64,000 bases of DNA, from positions 1-64,000 of the forward strand of contig JAEUIH010000010.1 in NCBI GenBank assembly GCA_016795105.1, written 5' to 3'. Origin of the DNA: Planctomyces sp. (GTDB lineage: Bacteria > Planctomycetota > Planctomycetia > Planctomycetales > Planctomycetaceae). Each line of letters begins with the position of its first letter. Position 1 is the stretch's first letter. A program made the position numbers and the translations under genes. Below the pieces are notes generated by a model, which had not been told where the DNA came from, searched no databases, and saw only the letters and a list, made by a program, of their open reading frames with translations. Shown in pieces: positions 17,606-26,228 of the stretch.

Positions 17606-18163
17606 GTGACTACAACAGAGAGAACCGAATTTTTGACGGTTTTTCAGAAGTGTGTTGAGCGATTAACACAGGACACTGAGCTTGCGCTCGGAGAACTGTT
17701 TGATTTGACTGCTCAAAGACTGGTACGGCTGGCAATGACAATTACAGGAAGTCAATCCGATGCTGAAGACGCACTACAAGGTGCGTTTTCCCGCATTGCC
17801 GGAAAGCCGGGACTTCTGGTGAAAGCCGATGCACCCTGGCCATATCTGATCCGAACGGTGCGTAATGAATCTCTGAGGATTATGCAGAAGCGACGGCACT
17901 TTCAGATGGAGACACTGGAAGCGTCATCAACTGCTCGACCTGTAGAGAGCATGCTGGATCAGGAAGAGACATCTGAACGAGTACGTCGGATACTGGAGTC
18001 TCTTCCAAAGAATCAGTACGAGGTCGTGATTCTCAAACATTGGGAAGACCTCACGTTCGCAGAAATCGCGGAGGCCCTTGAGTTGTCTCAGAATACAGTT
18101 GCCAGTCGCTATCGTTATGCAATGGAAAAGCTGCAGCGAAGTTTGGAGCCTCTTGTTCGTTAA
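17606..18163 (+). CDS. ECF-type RNA polymerase sigma factor
   Basis: A 185-residue sigma-70 family protein. Region 2 (about 27-95) contains GSQSDAEDALQGAF and WPYLIRTVRNESLR. Region 4 (about 125-180) has LPKNQYEVVILKHWEDLTFAEIAE followed by a helix-turn-helix. It starts at a GTG with no strong ribosome binding site. It is the first gene of a long plus-strand series leading into the pseudopilus genes; its immediate neighbour is a single-TM protein that could be its anti-sigma factor. A role in switching on the downstream secretion genes is inferred from position only. Confidence 0.88.
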   Translation: MTTTERTEFLTVFQKCVERLTQDTELALGELFDLTAQRLVRLAMTITGSQSDAEDALQGAFSRIAGKPGLLVKADAPWPYLIRTVRNESLRIMQKRRHFQMETLEASSTARPVESMLDQEETSERVRRILESLPKNQYEVVILKHWEDLTFAEIAEALELSQNTVASRYRYAMEKLQRSLEPLVR

Positions 18164-18244
18164 ATGGACATCGTGTTCGTGGACTTCGCCCTCAGACCCT
18201 TTGCAGATCGATGTAAGACAAACTTTTCTCAATACGACAGACCT

Positions 18245-18278
18245 TTTAAACACATCCACGATTTAAACACATCCACGA
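18245..18278. repeat. Tandem 17-bp duplication between sigma factor and next gene
   Basis: Two adjacent identical copies of TTTAAACACATCCACGA (18245-18261 and 18262-18278) lie in the 182-bp gap between the sigma-factor stop and the next gene. The region is A/T-rich compared with its surroundings. It could be a double operator or promoter element, or a simple slippage duplication. Confidence 0.6.
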
Positions 18279-18345
18279 GCAAATTTAAAACAGCGACGAT
18301 GAAGCAGCACACCAAAGTCAGTGAACAAGAGTTGAGACCCCCCCG

Positions 18346-18867
18346 ATGAACGATCCCACCCATTACCGGCCCGACCCAATTATGCCGGAACATCAGCTGA
18401 TCCGAGAAGCGGCCTTTGTCCCATCGCTTTCAAAGGACCTGCGTTCGCGTGTGATGGTTCAGTGCCAGTCGCAGATCCGCGTGTCGCGCTGGAAGCAGAG
18501 GCTGACGCGTGGTGGCGCCGTGATGGTTGCAGCCGGTGTGCTTTTCTTCCTGTTCTTTCGTCCTGAGCCCGGTGTATCGCCTCCGGTCGTCAATGGGAGT
18601 CCTCAACAGAATCTCACGCCGCCAACGCCGAATTCAGGCTATGTTTCGCCAGGGCAGCTTGTCACTCCGGGTCCGTCCGGGGATCTCGGTGTTCCGAAAC
18701 CGGATCGAGGTCCGGAGAATCTCGTCGAGGGAGTTGAAATTCCCATGCCGACACCGGACGAGCGCAGAGCTCCTCAGATTGAGCCAAAAGGTTCAGATGA
18801 GATTAACCTGATCATTGATGAACTTGTCCGCCGCAATCGCCGACTGTGTGGAATGCTTCTGTGGTAA
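18346..18867 (+). CDS. Single-pass membrane protein, possible anti-sigma factor
   Basis: A 173-residue protein. An N-terminal cytoplasmic part of about 55 residues contains basic helices (REAAFVPSLSKDLRSRV). One TM segment at 57-71 is followed by a Pro/Gly-rich outer region of about 100 residues. No family is recognised. The layout (short cytosolic domain, one TM, low-complexity exterior) and the place directly after an ECF sigma gene suggest an anti-sigma factor. It might instead be a structural partner of the pilus-like machine. Its stop overlaps the ATG of gspE (TAATG), so it is coupled to that gene. Confidence 0.55.
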   Translation: MNDPTHYRPDPIMPEHQLIREAAFVPSLSKDLRSRVMVQCQSQIRVSRWKQRLTRGGAVMVAAGVLFFLFFRPEPGVSPPVVNGSPQQNLTPPTPNSGYVSPGQLVTPGPSGDLGVPKPDRGPENLVEGVEIPMPTPDERRAPQIEPKGSDEINLIIDELVRRNRRLCGMLLW

Positions 18868-20033
18868 TGCGTTCGTTCGCTGCGGTGGTTCAAAAGATTG
18901 CTCCAGGGCAGGACATGTATGTCCCAATGATAGTGGATGCGATCCTTTCAGAATCACGCCGACACCACGCCAGCGACGTTCATCTGGTTCCTGGGGAAGA
19001 CGGCCTGAGAATGCAGTGGCGCATTGACGGGGTGCTGACCACTGTGGCAATCTTTGATTCGGAGATTTCCGCTCAGGTGATCGCGAGGCTGAAAGTCCTT
19101 GCCGGTTTGCTGACCTATCGTACGGACGTCCCCCAGGAAGGCAGAATTGCTCGGGAGAAAGTCACTGGCGAAGTGCGGGTTGCCACATTTCCGACGTTAT
19201 ATGGTGAAAAGGCAGCAATTCGCTTATTCGCGGATTCTCAGCAGCTTCAGCGCCTTCAGGAGCTTGGGTTTTCTCCGCAAGTGCTCGCCCCCCTGATTGA
19301 ACATCTGTCAGAAACAGCCGGAGTGATCCTGTTGACGGGGCCATCCGGAAGTGGAAAAACGACCACAGCATATGCCTGTCTGCGAGAAATTGTCTCAGAA
19401 CACGGTGACTCTCGGTGTGTGGTGACTCTTGAAGACCCGATTGAAGTGGCGATCCCTGGGGTTTCTCAATCACAGATACGACCTGCTGCGGGGTTTGATC
19501 TGGCAACCGGGCTGAAGTCCCTGATGCGGCAGGATCCCGACGTGATTTTTGTAGGCGAGATTCGCGATCCGAAAACTGCGGAGACTGTATTTCAGGCAGC
19601 GTTGACGGGTCATCTTGTGATCACAACATTTCACGCAGGCAGTGCGATCGAAGCAGTGACTCGATTGCTGGATATGGGCATTGAACCGTATCTGCTGCGA
19701 AGCACACTGCGGCTTGTCGCTTGCCAAAGACTTCTGCGAAAACTTGCCATAGAGGGACAACTTTCTTCCGAGATTCAGAAACCGCAGACTTCCTCAGACA
19801 AATCGAGTCTGGATTCTGTTTCATACAGCGGCCGTTTTCCACTGATGGAGATCTTTGATCCTGCACCTGCGGAGACTGGTCGAGCAATTCTGGATCGCGC
19901 GGATGCTCGAAGGCTGGCCATAGTAGCGAAAGAGGTCGGGATGACTACACTTCACGATCATGCTCATGAAGCCGTACTTCGTATGCAAACGACCGAATCA
20001 GAAGTCTTTCGAGTCCTGGGGCGTCGATCCTGA
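18867..20033 (+). CDS. GspE/PilB-like secretion ATPase, short form
   Basis: A 388-residue ATPase starting at the ATG at 18867, coupled to the previous stop. It has an N2-like domain (ASDVHLVPGEDGLRMQWRIDG), Walker A GPSGSGKTT (158-166), the Asp box LEDPIE, Walker B VIFVGEIRD (226-234) and a His box TTFHAG. It lacks the N1 domain of GspE/PilB, and the C-terminal cysteine quartet that binds zinc is absent; only one Cys remains in LVACQRLLRKL. It powers extension of pseudopilin or pilin fibres at the inner membrane together with GspF. Size is between PilT and GspE, but the linkage to pseudopilins favours assembly. Confidence 0.88.
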   Translation: MRSFAAVVQKIAPGQDMYVPMIVDAILSESRRHHASDVHLVPGEDGLRMQWRIDGVLTTVAIFDSEISAQVIARLKVLAGLLTYRTDVPQEGRIAREKVTGEVRVATFPTLYGEKAAIRLFADSQQLQRLQELGFSPQVLAPLIEHLSETAGVILLTGPSGSGKTTTAYACLREIVSEHGDSRCVVTLEDPIEVAIPGVSQSQIRPAAGFDLATGLKSLMRQDPDVIFVGEIRDPKTAETVFQAALTGHLVITTFHAGSAIEAVTRLLDMGIEPYLLRSTLRLVACQRLLRKLAIEGQLSSEIQKPQTSSDKSSLDSVSYSGRFPLMEIFDPAPAETGRAILDRADARRLAIVAKEVGMTTLHDHAHEAVLRMQTTESEVFRVLGRRS

Positions 20034-20098
20034 GAGTGATAGCACCCCTGATGTGATGCCACGCCGGTAGAATCGTCCCATCAAATGAACCGAACCCT

Positions 20099-21175
20099 AT
20101 GACAGCAACAGTTTCGCTAACGCTCGAGGACATTCAGCATCTCAGCGAAGAAGTGCATGCGCTGGTCAAGGCTGGACTTCCGCTGGAACGTCATCTGGCC
20201 GCTGCGGGCAGTGGTCGAAGTCAGCGGCTCAAGGTGATGACGGAGAGCATTGCGTCAGAACTGCAGACCGGAAAGCCTCTCCAGCAGGTCGTCGCCGCAC
20301 ATGGAGATGGAGGAAGTCGGATGCTGGCGGCGGCCGTCGCAGCCGGTATCAAGTCCGGAAATCTGGCAACGACAATTGAGACGATGGGAGACTTCGCACG
20401 AGACCTTGTCGACCTTCGACGTCGAATCCTGTCAGCGCTCTCATACCCTGCGCTTGTTGTCGCAGTTGCATGGGTTATGGTTGCTCTCTTTCTGCAGACC
20501 ACACTTGATCGTATTTACATAACTGGCCTGCAGATGGAAATCCCATTCCATCCAATACTCGGAACTGTCCTCCGATGGAACTCGGAGATGCCATGGCTGC
20601 ATTATCTGCTGCCCGCGGTATGTGCCATTCTGTTCCTGTTCTGGGTTGGATCCGGACGTGCTTCAGCCATGGTGTTTCGAGGTCCGGAACTGCTGATCCT
20701 GCTGCTTCCTGGCATTCGTCCGGTGATCCGGGATTTGAGGTTCTATACCATGTCCCGAATCCTGTCAGTGTTGGTGGAAAAAGAGATTCCCCTGCCGGAT
20801 GCGCTGCGTCTGGCTGGTGCCGTTTCCGGAAACCGAGGACTTGACGTGGCAGGAAATTCGGTTGCCGACGCCATGGAAAATGGCGCGACGACAGGTCTTC
20901 CGAGAGGTGGACGCTGGAGGACCGGTCAACTACCACCGATGTTATTTGCCTGCCTGCAGAATGCGGGAGACAGTGAACAGCGGTTTCTGATGCGACTTCG
21001 AGCCGCTTCGGATTTGTACCGATCACGCGTTGAAGTTGGACTGCTGTGGGTCAGATCTGTTTTGCCGGTGTCGATCTTCCTGATTGTTGGCGGTGGCACA
21101 ATGACCATGTATGCAGCATCCGTCTTCTGGCCGGTTCTTGAGATCTACAGAAATCTGGGACAGCCGACAATATGA
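20099..21175 (+). CDS. GspF/PilC-like membrane protein, first of three
   Basis: A 358-residue T2SSF-family protein with two cytoplasmic helical domains (about 12-115 and 215-320) and three TM segments (about 118-138, 166-186 and 325-350). The first domain carries LSEEVHALVKAGLPLERHL and AGIKSGNLATTIETM. It is the inner-membrane partner of the GspE ATPase in pilin and pseudopilin assembly. It lies 65 bp after gspE and overlaps the second GspF gene by 4 nt. Of the three F proteins here it looks the most canonical in having both domains complete. Confidence 0.85.
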   Translation: MTATVSLTLEDIQHLSEEVHALVKAGLPLERHLAAAGSGRSQRLKVMTESIASELQTGKPLQQVVAAHGDGGSRMLAAAVAAGIKSGNLATTIETMGDFARDLVDLRRRILSALSYPALVVAVAWVMVALFLQTTLDRIYITGLQMEIPFHPILGTVLRWNSEMPWLHYLLPAVCAILFLFWVGSGRASAMVFRGPELLILLLPGIRPVIRDLRFYTMSRILSVLVEKEIPLPDALRLAGAVSGNRGLDVAGNSVADAMENGATTGLPRGGRWRTGQLPPMLFACLQNAGDSEQRFLMRLRAASDLYRSRVEVGLLWVRSVLPVSIFLIVGGGTMTMYAASVFWPVLEIYRNLGQPTI

Positions 21176-22554
21176 CACATTACCGTTACCACGCTGAAAC
21201 GACTTTTGGGGTTCCAATCTATGGAACTCAGAACGCCGCGTCCGAGCCGGAACTCCGATCCATTCTGGCGTCCCGAAACCTCAGGCTGGTTCAATGCGGA
21301 GAGCTTGCTGTCGATTCGGCGCTGGCAGATAAGTCTGCCACGATCCCGCGGGCCATACAACTCCGCTTTGGAGAACGTCTGCGCGAAGCGCTGATCACCG
21401 GGATACCGGCACATGAAGCCGTGAGAGCCCTCGCGTCGGAGCCTATCGAGCATCCTGTTGTTTCCATCATGCCGTGGGTGTTTTTGACTTCACTGTTTCT
21501 GTGTGCGACATCACTGGTCTGGGTACTGGTCTACCCACCGGCGCTTGCTGTATATGGAATCGCAGTGGTTGGAGTCCTGATGGTTCTACCGATGAGCTGG
21601 GGACTCGCACAGTACTTCTTTATCGAGCGCCCCCGACGTCTTCTGCATCGGATTGCCGATGATCTCGAACGCGGAAACACAGAATTGCTGCAGGGCGGAA
21701 TTGGGTTTCAGGCAGAGGTCAACGCTGTTCTTCGGTCGGAGATCAGTAGCCAAAAGAAAGCAATGGCTGTTGCAGATTTGATCCCGGCGCTGAACTCAGG
21801 TCGGTTCTTTCAGCATCAGACGCTGCTTGGAGTTGGAGGGCTCTATCTGATCACGTCATTTTTTGCGTTATGCGGATACTGGATCATGGCCTACATGATT
21901 CCACAATATCGCAAGATTTACGAAGACTTCGACACGTCTCTTCCGGTACTAACGGCTGGTCTCGTGAAGATTTCCAGTTGGTTTGAGTTCCTTGGCTTAC
22001 CGGGCCTGATGGTTGTGCTCACGCTGCTGGGGCTTGGGCTGTTCGCGATTGTCGTTATGGCGTCAACGCCTCGACTGAGTGACTTCCTTGCTCAGGTACC
22101 GGTGATTGGACAGAACGCTCAATGGCTCATGCAGGCTCGTGTTGCACGAGTGATTGCATCGTTAGTCCGACAGAATTGTGATCGAGCTGTCATTATTCGA
22201 ACCGCGACTTCAGGAAGCTTCTCGAGGACTCTGCGAGTCGAGGGGGAGTACGTTGCGTCAAATATTGAACGAGGGGGAATCGCTTCCGGAGGAACGACGA
22301 TGCTGTCCAGTCTCCCACTGTCGCTGCTGCTCAGCAAAACGACGGAAGGGCATGAGGGAGAAACTGCATCCTCGCGAATCGCTCAGAGTTTCACCGCACT
22401 TGCATCAATGCTCGAAAGAGCTTGTCAGGGACGGACCGCTTTTCTGATCATGGTGTTTCAGATCGGTCTGACCGTCGTGATGTCCTTCTTTGTAGGCATG
22501 ACTGTGATTGCACTTTTCCTTCCCCTGATGAGACTGCTGAATGATCTCGCCTGA
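21172..22554 (+). CDS. GspF-like membrane protein, second of three
   Basis: A 460-residue, longer variant. Residues 1-60 resemble the small N-terminal domain often found before T2SSF (YRYHAETTFG...GTQNAASEPELRSILASRNLRLVQ). An abbreviated first F domain follows, then extra TM segments (about 100-150), and the family motif PQYRKIYEDFDTSLPVLT (243-260). The second half ends in the typical VGMTVIALFLPLMRLLNDLA. At least five hydrophobic segments are visible, more than the usual three. It overlaps the first GspF gene (ATGA). It is probably a diverged inner-membrane platform protein. Confidence 0.75.
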   Translation: MTHYRYHAETTFGVPIYGTQNAASEPELRSILASRNLRLVQCGELAVDSALADKSATIPRAIQLRFGERLREALITGIPAHEAVRALASEPIEHPVVSIMPWVFLTSLFLCATSLVWVLVYPPALAVYGIAVVGVLMVLPMSWGLAQYFFIERPRRLLHRIADDLERGNTELLQGGIGFQAEVNAVLRSEISSQKKAMAVADLIPALNSGRFFQHQTLLGVGGLYLITSFFALCGYWIMAYMIPQYRKIYEDFDTSLPVLTAGLVKISSWFEFLGLPGLMVVLTLLGLGLFAIVVMASTPRLSDFLAQVPVIGQNAQWLMQARVARVIASLVRQNCDRAVIIRTATSGSFSRTLRVEGEYVASNIERGGIASGGTTMLSSLPLSLLLSKTTEGHEGETASSRIAQSFTALASMLERACQGRTAFLIMVFQIGLTVVMSFFVGMTVIALFLPLMRLLNDLA

Positions 22555-22594
22555 AAAACCCAGCATTCTGAGTCACTCATAGACGGCCAAACTG

Positions 22595-23689
22595 ATGTCC
22601 GGAAGCTACCTTCAAAATCTCCTGTTCTTTTGGAATCGCCCCGAACCGATTCGCCAAACTTCATTGCTGATGATTCTGGCGGCTGGTGTTGGGAACGAGC
22701 ACGCACTGATTGACTCACTTGCGGCACACGCAATGGAATCCGGATCGCCGTGGGGTGATCGCGTCCAGTCATTGCGGCTGCTCATCGAACAGGGAATGCC
22801 TCTGTCGACCGCTCTCGCAAATAATCATGGCCTGCTTCCGGAATCGACTGTGGCAGCGATCCGCGTGGCAGAACAAACCGGTGTCCTGAGAGAAGTTTTG
22901 GCGGACGAGGCGATACGACTTGCAGGTCGAGATCAGTACCAGGGCTCACCTGTCGGTGCCAGCCTGGTGAATTCTCTGATCTGGATGTTCAGCGTCGGTG
23001 TAGCAGCTTCTCTGCTCGTCGGGTTCATCATGGTCTGGATCATCCCAAAGGAAAAGAGAATCTTTGAAGACTTCAATCAACAACTTCCTTCCTTGACCAT
23101 TCTTCTGATTGACTTCTCGGACTGGTTCATGAACTATTGGTATCTGGTGCTTTTCTTTGGCATGACCGTCGTTGGAATCGGCAGTCTCATACTGTTTTAC
23201 GGTCAGTTTCAGTACGTATCTCGAGGCCGACTACTCTTTTCAGAGCAGTTTCCAAGGTACTGGCTGCCGCTCCTGCTTCGAATGTTCAGTGCAGCAACAA
23301 TCGGAAACCGTGATCTCAACGCCACCGTGCATGCACTTCAGAGTGAACTTCGGCCGGGCAGAGCATCGAGAGCGTTCAGCAATCTGCGAGCACAGCTGAG
23401 TGTAGGTGTCTCACTGATCGACGGTCTGATTTCAAGCAGACTCATCAATGTCCGCGAGGCCAATTTTCTCAGGGCAGCAGAGACAAGCTCACACCTCGAC
23501 TGGGGACTCCTGCATCTGAGCCATTCACTTGAACAAAGACGCCTGCGATTTCACTACTGGTTTAGCCAGCTGTTTCACGTCGCGACAACTCTGACAATGG
23601 GGTTTCTGGTGATGTTTGTTGTTGTTGCCCTCTTCCTGCCACTGATCAAGCTGATCAGCGACCTCACCGAGCAGGGAGGTTCAGTATGA
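22595..23689 (+). CDS. GspF-like membrane protein, third of three
   Basis: A 364-residue T2SSF-family protein. The first domain (about 20-115) has LRLLIEQGMPLSTALANNHG and AAIRVAEQTGVLREVLADE. A TM near 130-150 is followed by PKEKRIFEDFNQQLPSLT (151-168). A TM near 180-205 and a last TM with VVALFLPLIKLISDL complete it. It shares the IFEDFxxxLPxLT motif with the second F protein, indicating these two are the closer relatives. It is separated by 40 bp from gene two and overlaps the next pseudopilin-like gene by 4 nt. Confidence 0.8.
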   Translation: MSGSYLQNLLFFWNRPEPIRQTSLLMILAAGVGNEHALIDSLAAHAMESGSPWGDRVQSLRLLIEQGMPLSTALANNHGLLPESTVAAIRVAEQTGVLREVLADEAIRLAGRDQYQGSPVGASLVNSLIWMFSVGVAASLLVGFIMVWIIPKEKRIFEDFNQQLPSLTILLIDFSDWFMNYWYLVLFFGMTVVGIGSLILFYGQFQYVSRGRLLFSEQFPRYWLPLLLRMFSAATIGNRDLNATVHALQSELRPGRASRAFSNLRAQLSVGVSLIDGLISSRLINVREANFLRAAETSSHLDWGLLHLSHSLEQRRLRFHYWFSQLFHVATTLTMGFLVMFVVVALFLPLIKLISDLTEQGGSV

Positions 23690-24168
23690 ACTCATCTCAG
23701 TGTACTGAATGGCGGCTCGCCCGGAAGACCGATGGAGGTCTTGGTATTCGGCCAATTCGGAAGGGATCCCTTCTGACAGAAATGGTCGTGTGTACGGTGC
23801 TGTTGTCTGCCGTGACGGCGGTTCTGGTTCCCACGATTGCCAAAATGATCGAACAACGCAAACTGATTCGGTTTGATGCGATATGTCTGGTGGAGCTCGA
23901 TAACGTCGCCATCGAACTTCAACAGCGAGCTGCCGCGTCCGAGGGCCTGACAGGAATCAAACTCAGTGAGTCTTTTTTGAAACGCTATCCGAACGCCACT
24001 CTGGCGCTTGAAGAAATGCCAGGCACGGAGAAATCCCCTCTGAAATCCGTAAAGATCACGATCCAGAAACCATGGCGGATTCAGGCACCGGATATCCGGC
24101 ATTCTCTGACGATCTGGTTGCCGACCGGAGTTCAGGCACAGAATTCTGAGGAGTCGCCCACCCCATGA
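23686..24168 (+). CDS. Minor pseudopilin-like protein
   Basis: A 160-residue protein with a type IV prepilin-like N-terminus. About 26 leader residues end in RKG, followed by SLLTEMVVCTVLLSAVTAVLVPTIAKM with Glu at position 5 of the mature protein, the classical requirement. The rest is a short globular domain. Length and position suggest a GspH/GspI-type tip pseudopilin. Overlaps (ATGA) with both neighbours indicate a single translation unit. A prepilin peptidase would be needed in trans. Confidence 0.7.
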   Translation: MNSSQCTEWRLARKTDGGLGIRPIRKGSLLTEMVVCTVLLSAVTAVLVPTIAKMIEQRKLIRFDAICLVELDNVAIELQQRAAASEGLTGIKLSESFLKRYPNATLALEEMPGTEKSPLKSVKITIQKPWRIQAPDIRHSLTIWLPTGVQAQNSEESPTP

Positions 24169-24749
24169 GGAGTTTCAAGCGTACCAGACAACCTGTTCAT
24201 CCGCGGTCGGGCGGCATCTTTCAGTACTATTTTGCATACTTACTGATGACAAGCGTAATTCTGTCCAGCGCTGGATTCTGCATTCATCTGACAGTGAAGG
24301 CGTTTGACGATCAGTATGCCGCCACTGTCGCAACTCGCACGACGCTGGCGGTCCGAAAACAGTTTCGACTCGATGAACTTGAAGCAACAACTCTGAATGT
24401 TGTTGACGGTCGGCTGAAGTTTGAATTTGCCGGTGACGGGCAAAGCTCAGCCGATGTATTGGCAGCAGAATGGCGATCCGATCGAAACGTTCTGATTCGT
24501 TCCGTTGTCCGTTCAGGCGGAACCACTGAAAACCGATTCGTCTTTCCGCTGGGATCCAAAATCTCTTTAAAAGAGCTGGATGAACATCGCGCCATTGTGC
24601 GAGTTCAGGATCCATCTCCGCTGCAAGTGCTCGAACGAGAATCGCTACCAGAGAGTAATGGCCAGACAGATGTCGCCACGAAACCGCCAGATATCGAGGG
24701 GTTAGCTGAGGTGGGCTCGTTGGAATTCATCATCAGAGGGGGACATTAA
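24165..24749 (+). CDS. Membrane-anchored minor pseudopilin-like protein (GspJ-type position)
   Basis: A 194-residue protein with one N-terminal hydrophobic helix (about 18-46, FQYYFAYLLMTSVILSSAGF) after a short basic leader with RSGG. The canonical Glu5 is not seen, so processing as a prepilin is uncertain. The rest is a beta-rich globular domain without cysteines. Gene order after the GspI/H-like gene matches GspJ in type II secretion operons. It overlaps its upstream neighbour by 4 nt and its stop shares a base with the next ATG (TAATG). Confidence 0.6.
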   Translation: MRSFKRTRQPVHPRSGGIFQYYFAYLLMTSVILSSAGFCIHLTVKAFDDQYAATVATRTTLAVRKQFRLDELEATTLNVVDGRLKFEFAGDGQSSADVLAAEWRSDRNVLIRSVVRSGGTTENRFVFPLGSKISLKELDEHRAIVRVQDPSPLQVLERESLPESNGQTDVATKPPDIEGLAEVGSLEFIIRGGH

Positions 24750-25195
24750 TGAGACATACTGCCTCTCGTGCTGATCTGAGCAAACCCGCGATTACTCTTC
24801 CGGGCACATCTGCCTTTTCAAATCGATTTAACGGGACAAACCGGGTTGGTGCTGTCTCGGCAATGGTGATTGTCGTTCTGCTTGTCCTTGCAGGCATGAT
24901 TGCAGCTCAGGTCAGAGTGACCATTATGGAGCGTCGCCAGATGCGGCATGAGTTTGAGTATCAGCAGGTGGAGCGTCTGGCTGAGGCCGGCGTTCTTCTG
25001 GTGAATTCGAAGGCATCAGAACCCGAATGGTCGGGAACCACGTGGGAAATACCGTCCGGACAGATTCACCAGACAAATTCGGGAACTGTCCAGATCAGCA
25101 TAAAGCCGGATCGAACCTGGACTGTCACAGCTCGATATCCAGCAAACACCGAACACCCATTTCAGGTTACAAGAACAGGGAAACTTAAGCCATGA
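24749..25195 (+). CDS. PilX/GspK-like small pseudopilin-type protein
   Basis: A 148-residue protein with a hydrophobic helix at about 35-53 (VGAVSAMVIVVLLVLAGMIA), followed by an amphipathic helix MERRQMRHEFEYQQVERLAEAGV. That pattern is usual in PilX/GspK proteins, in which the helix ends in an (Q/E)A-x-x-LAEAG motif. Glu5 is missing, as in GspK. It is shorter than a typical GspK (about 300), lacking the large insert domain. It overlaps the first DUF1559 gene by 4 nt. Confidence 0.6.
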   Translation: MRHTASRADLSKPAITLPGTSAFSNRFNGTNRVGAVSAMVIVVLLVLAGMIAAQVRVTIMERRQMRHEFEYQQVERLAEAGVLLVNSKASEPEWSGTTWEIPSGQIHQTNSGTVQISIKPDRTWTVTARYPANTEHPFQVTRTGKLKP

Positions 25196-26130
25196 TCACT
25201 TTGCTACCTTTCCAGCAGCAAACACGCCGACTCAACCGCGGCTTTACTTTGATTGAGTTGCTCGTTGTGATCGCGATCATTGCAATTTTGATCGCTCTCC
25301 TGCTTCCAGCCGTCCAACAGGCCCGGGAAGCTGCTCGTCGGACCCAGTGCAAGAACAATCTGATGCAGCTCGGTCTGGCACTGCATAATTACGACATGGC
25401 ATTTGAAGCACTTCCACCAGGTTCTGTGAACCCCACTGGTCCGATCTTGTTTGAGCCCGTTGGTTACCACATGAGCTGGATTACTCAGCTACTGCCAATG
25501 ATGGAGCAGAGCAGCCTGTTCAGAGCTGTCAACTTTGATGTCGGCGTCTATGACGCAGCAAACGGCGGTGTGCGATCAACAACAATCGGAGTATTCCGCT
25601 GCCCAAGCGATATTCCTACGTCAGCCGCCATGGCCGGTGGAGGTCCCGGGGTTTCAAACTATGCAGGCTGCACTGGTGGTGATGATGTTCCGATCGATAC
25701 AACCAACAACGGACTCCTGTATTTGAACAGCAGCATCGCGTTCCAGCAGATCTATGATGGTGCATCCAACACTGTGCTTGTGGCTGAACGCGTCCTTGAC
25801 CCCACGCAGGTGGATCACGGTTGGATGTCCGGCACAAATGCGACTCTCAGGAACATGGGAACAGGACTGAACTCCGCGAAGATTCCGGGACTCACAGGTT
25901 TTCGTCCGTCCGGCCAGATGCAGGACCCATTGAATCCGGAAGTTCCTGCGACACAGGTGACCGACCCGAGCGTAGCTGTATCCCCTGGAGGGTTCTCCAG
26001 CCGTCACACTGGCGGAGTTCAGACGTTGCTTGCAGATGGTTCCGTGAGGTTTATCAGTGAGAACGTTGACGTAAGGCTGCGAAAGAACCTTGGAAATCGT
26101 GAAGACATGGAATTGATCGGCGAATTCTGA
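25192..26130 (+). CDS. DUF1559 pseudopilin-like protein, first copy
   Basis: A 312-residue protein with an excellent prepilin N-terminus: short leader ending RG, then FTLIELLVVIAIIAILIALLLPAVQQAREAARR with Glu5. The DUF1559 domain follows, typified by CKNNLMQLGLALHNYD and a C-terminal HTGGVQTLLADGSVRFI. The family is hugely expanded in planctomycetes; its members are thought to be major pseudopilins or cell-surface components but are largely uncharacterised. Being encoded inside the GspE/F cluster marks this copy as a likely dedicated substrate of that machine. Confidence 0.9.
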   Translation: MITLLPFQQQTRRLNRGFTLIELLVVIAIIAILIALLLPAVQQAREAARRTQCKNNLMQLGLALHNYDMAFEALPPGSVNPTGPILFEPVGYHMSWITQLLPMMEQSSLFRAVNFDVGVYDAANGGVRSTTIGVFRCPSDIPTSAAMAGGGPGVSNYAGCTGGDDVPIDTTNNGLLYLNSSIAFQQIYDGASNTVLVAERVLDPTQVDHGWMSGTNATLRNMGTGLNSAKIPGLTGFRPSGQMQDPLNPEVPATQVTDPSVAVSPGGFSSRHTGGVQTLLADGSVRFISENVDVRLRKNLGNREDMELIGEF

Positions 26131-26228
26131 TTCGACGTCTGAGCTGCCTCGGATCGAACCCATCCCGATGCTATGCCGATCTTTAAGACCATGTTTTTTC
26201 TCCTTCCCAGGCTTAAGGGACCGCAATC

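Noticed and set aside
18164-18349. Small frame starting directly after the sigma-factor stop
   Set aside because: It runs through the 17-bp tandem duplication, has no ribosome binding site and no protein-like composition.
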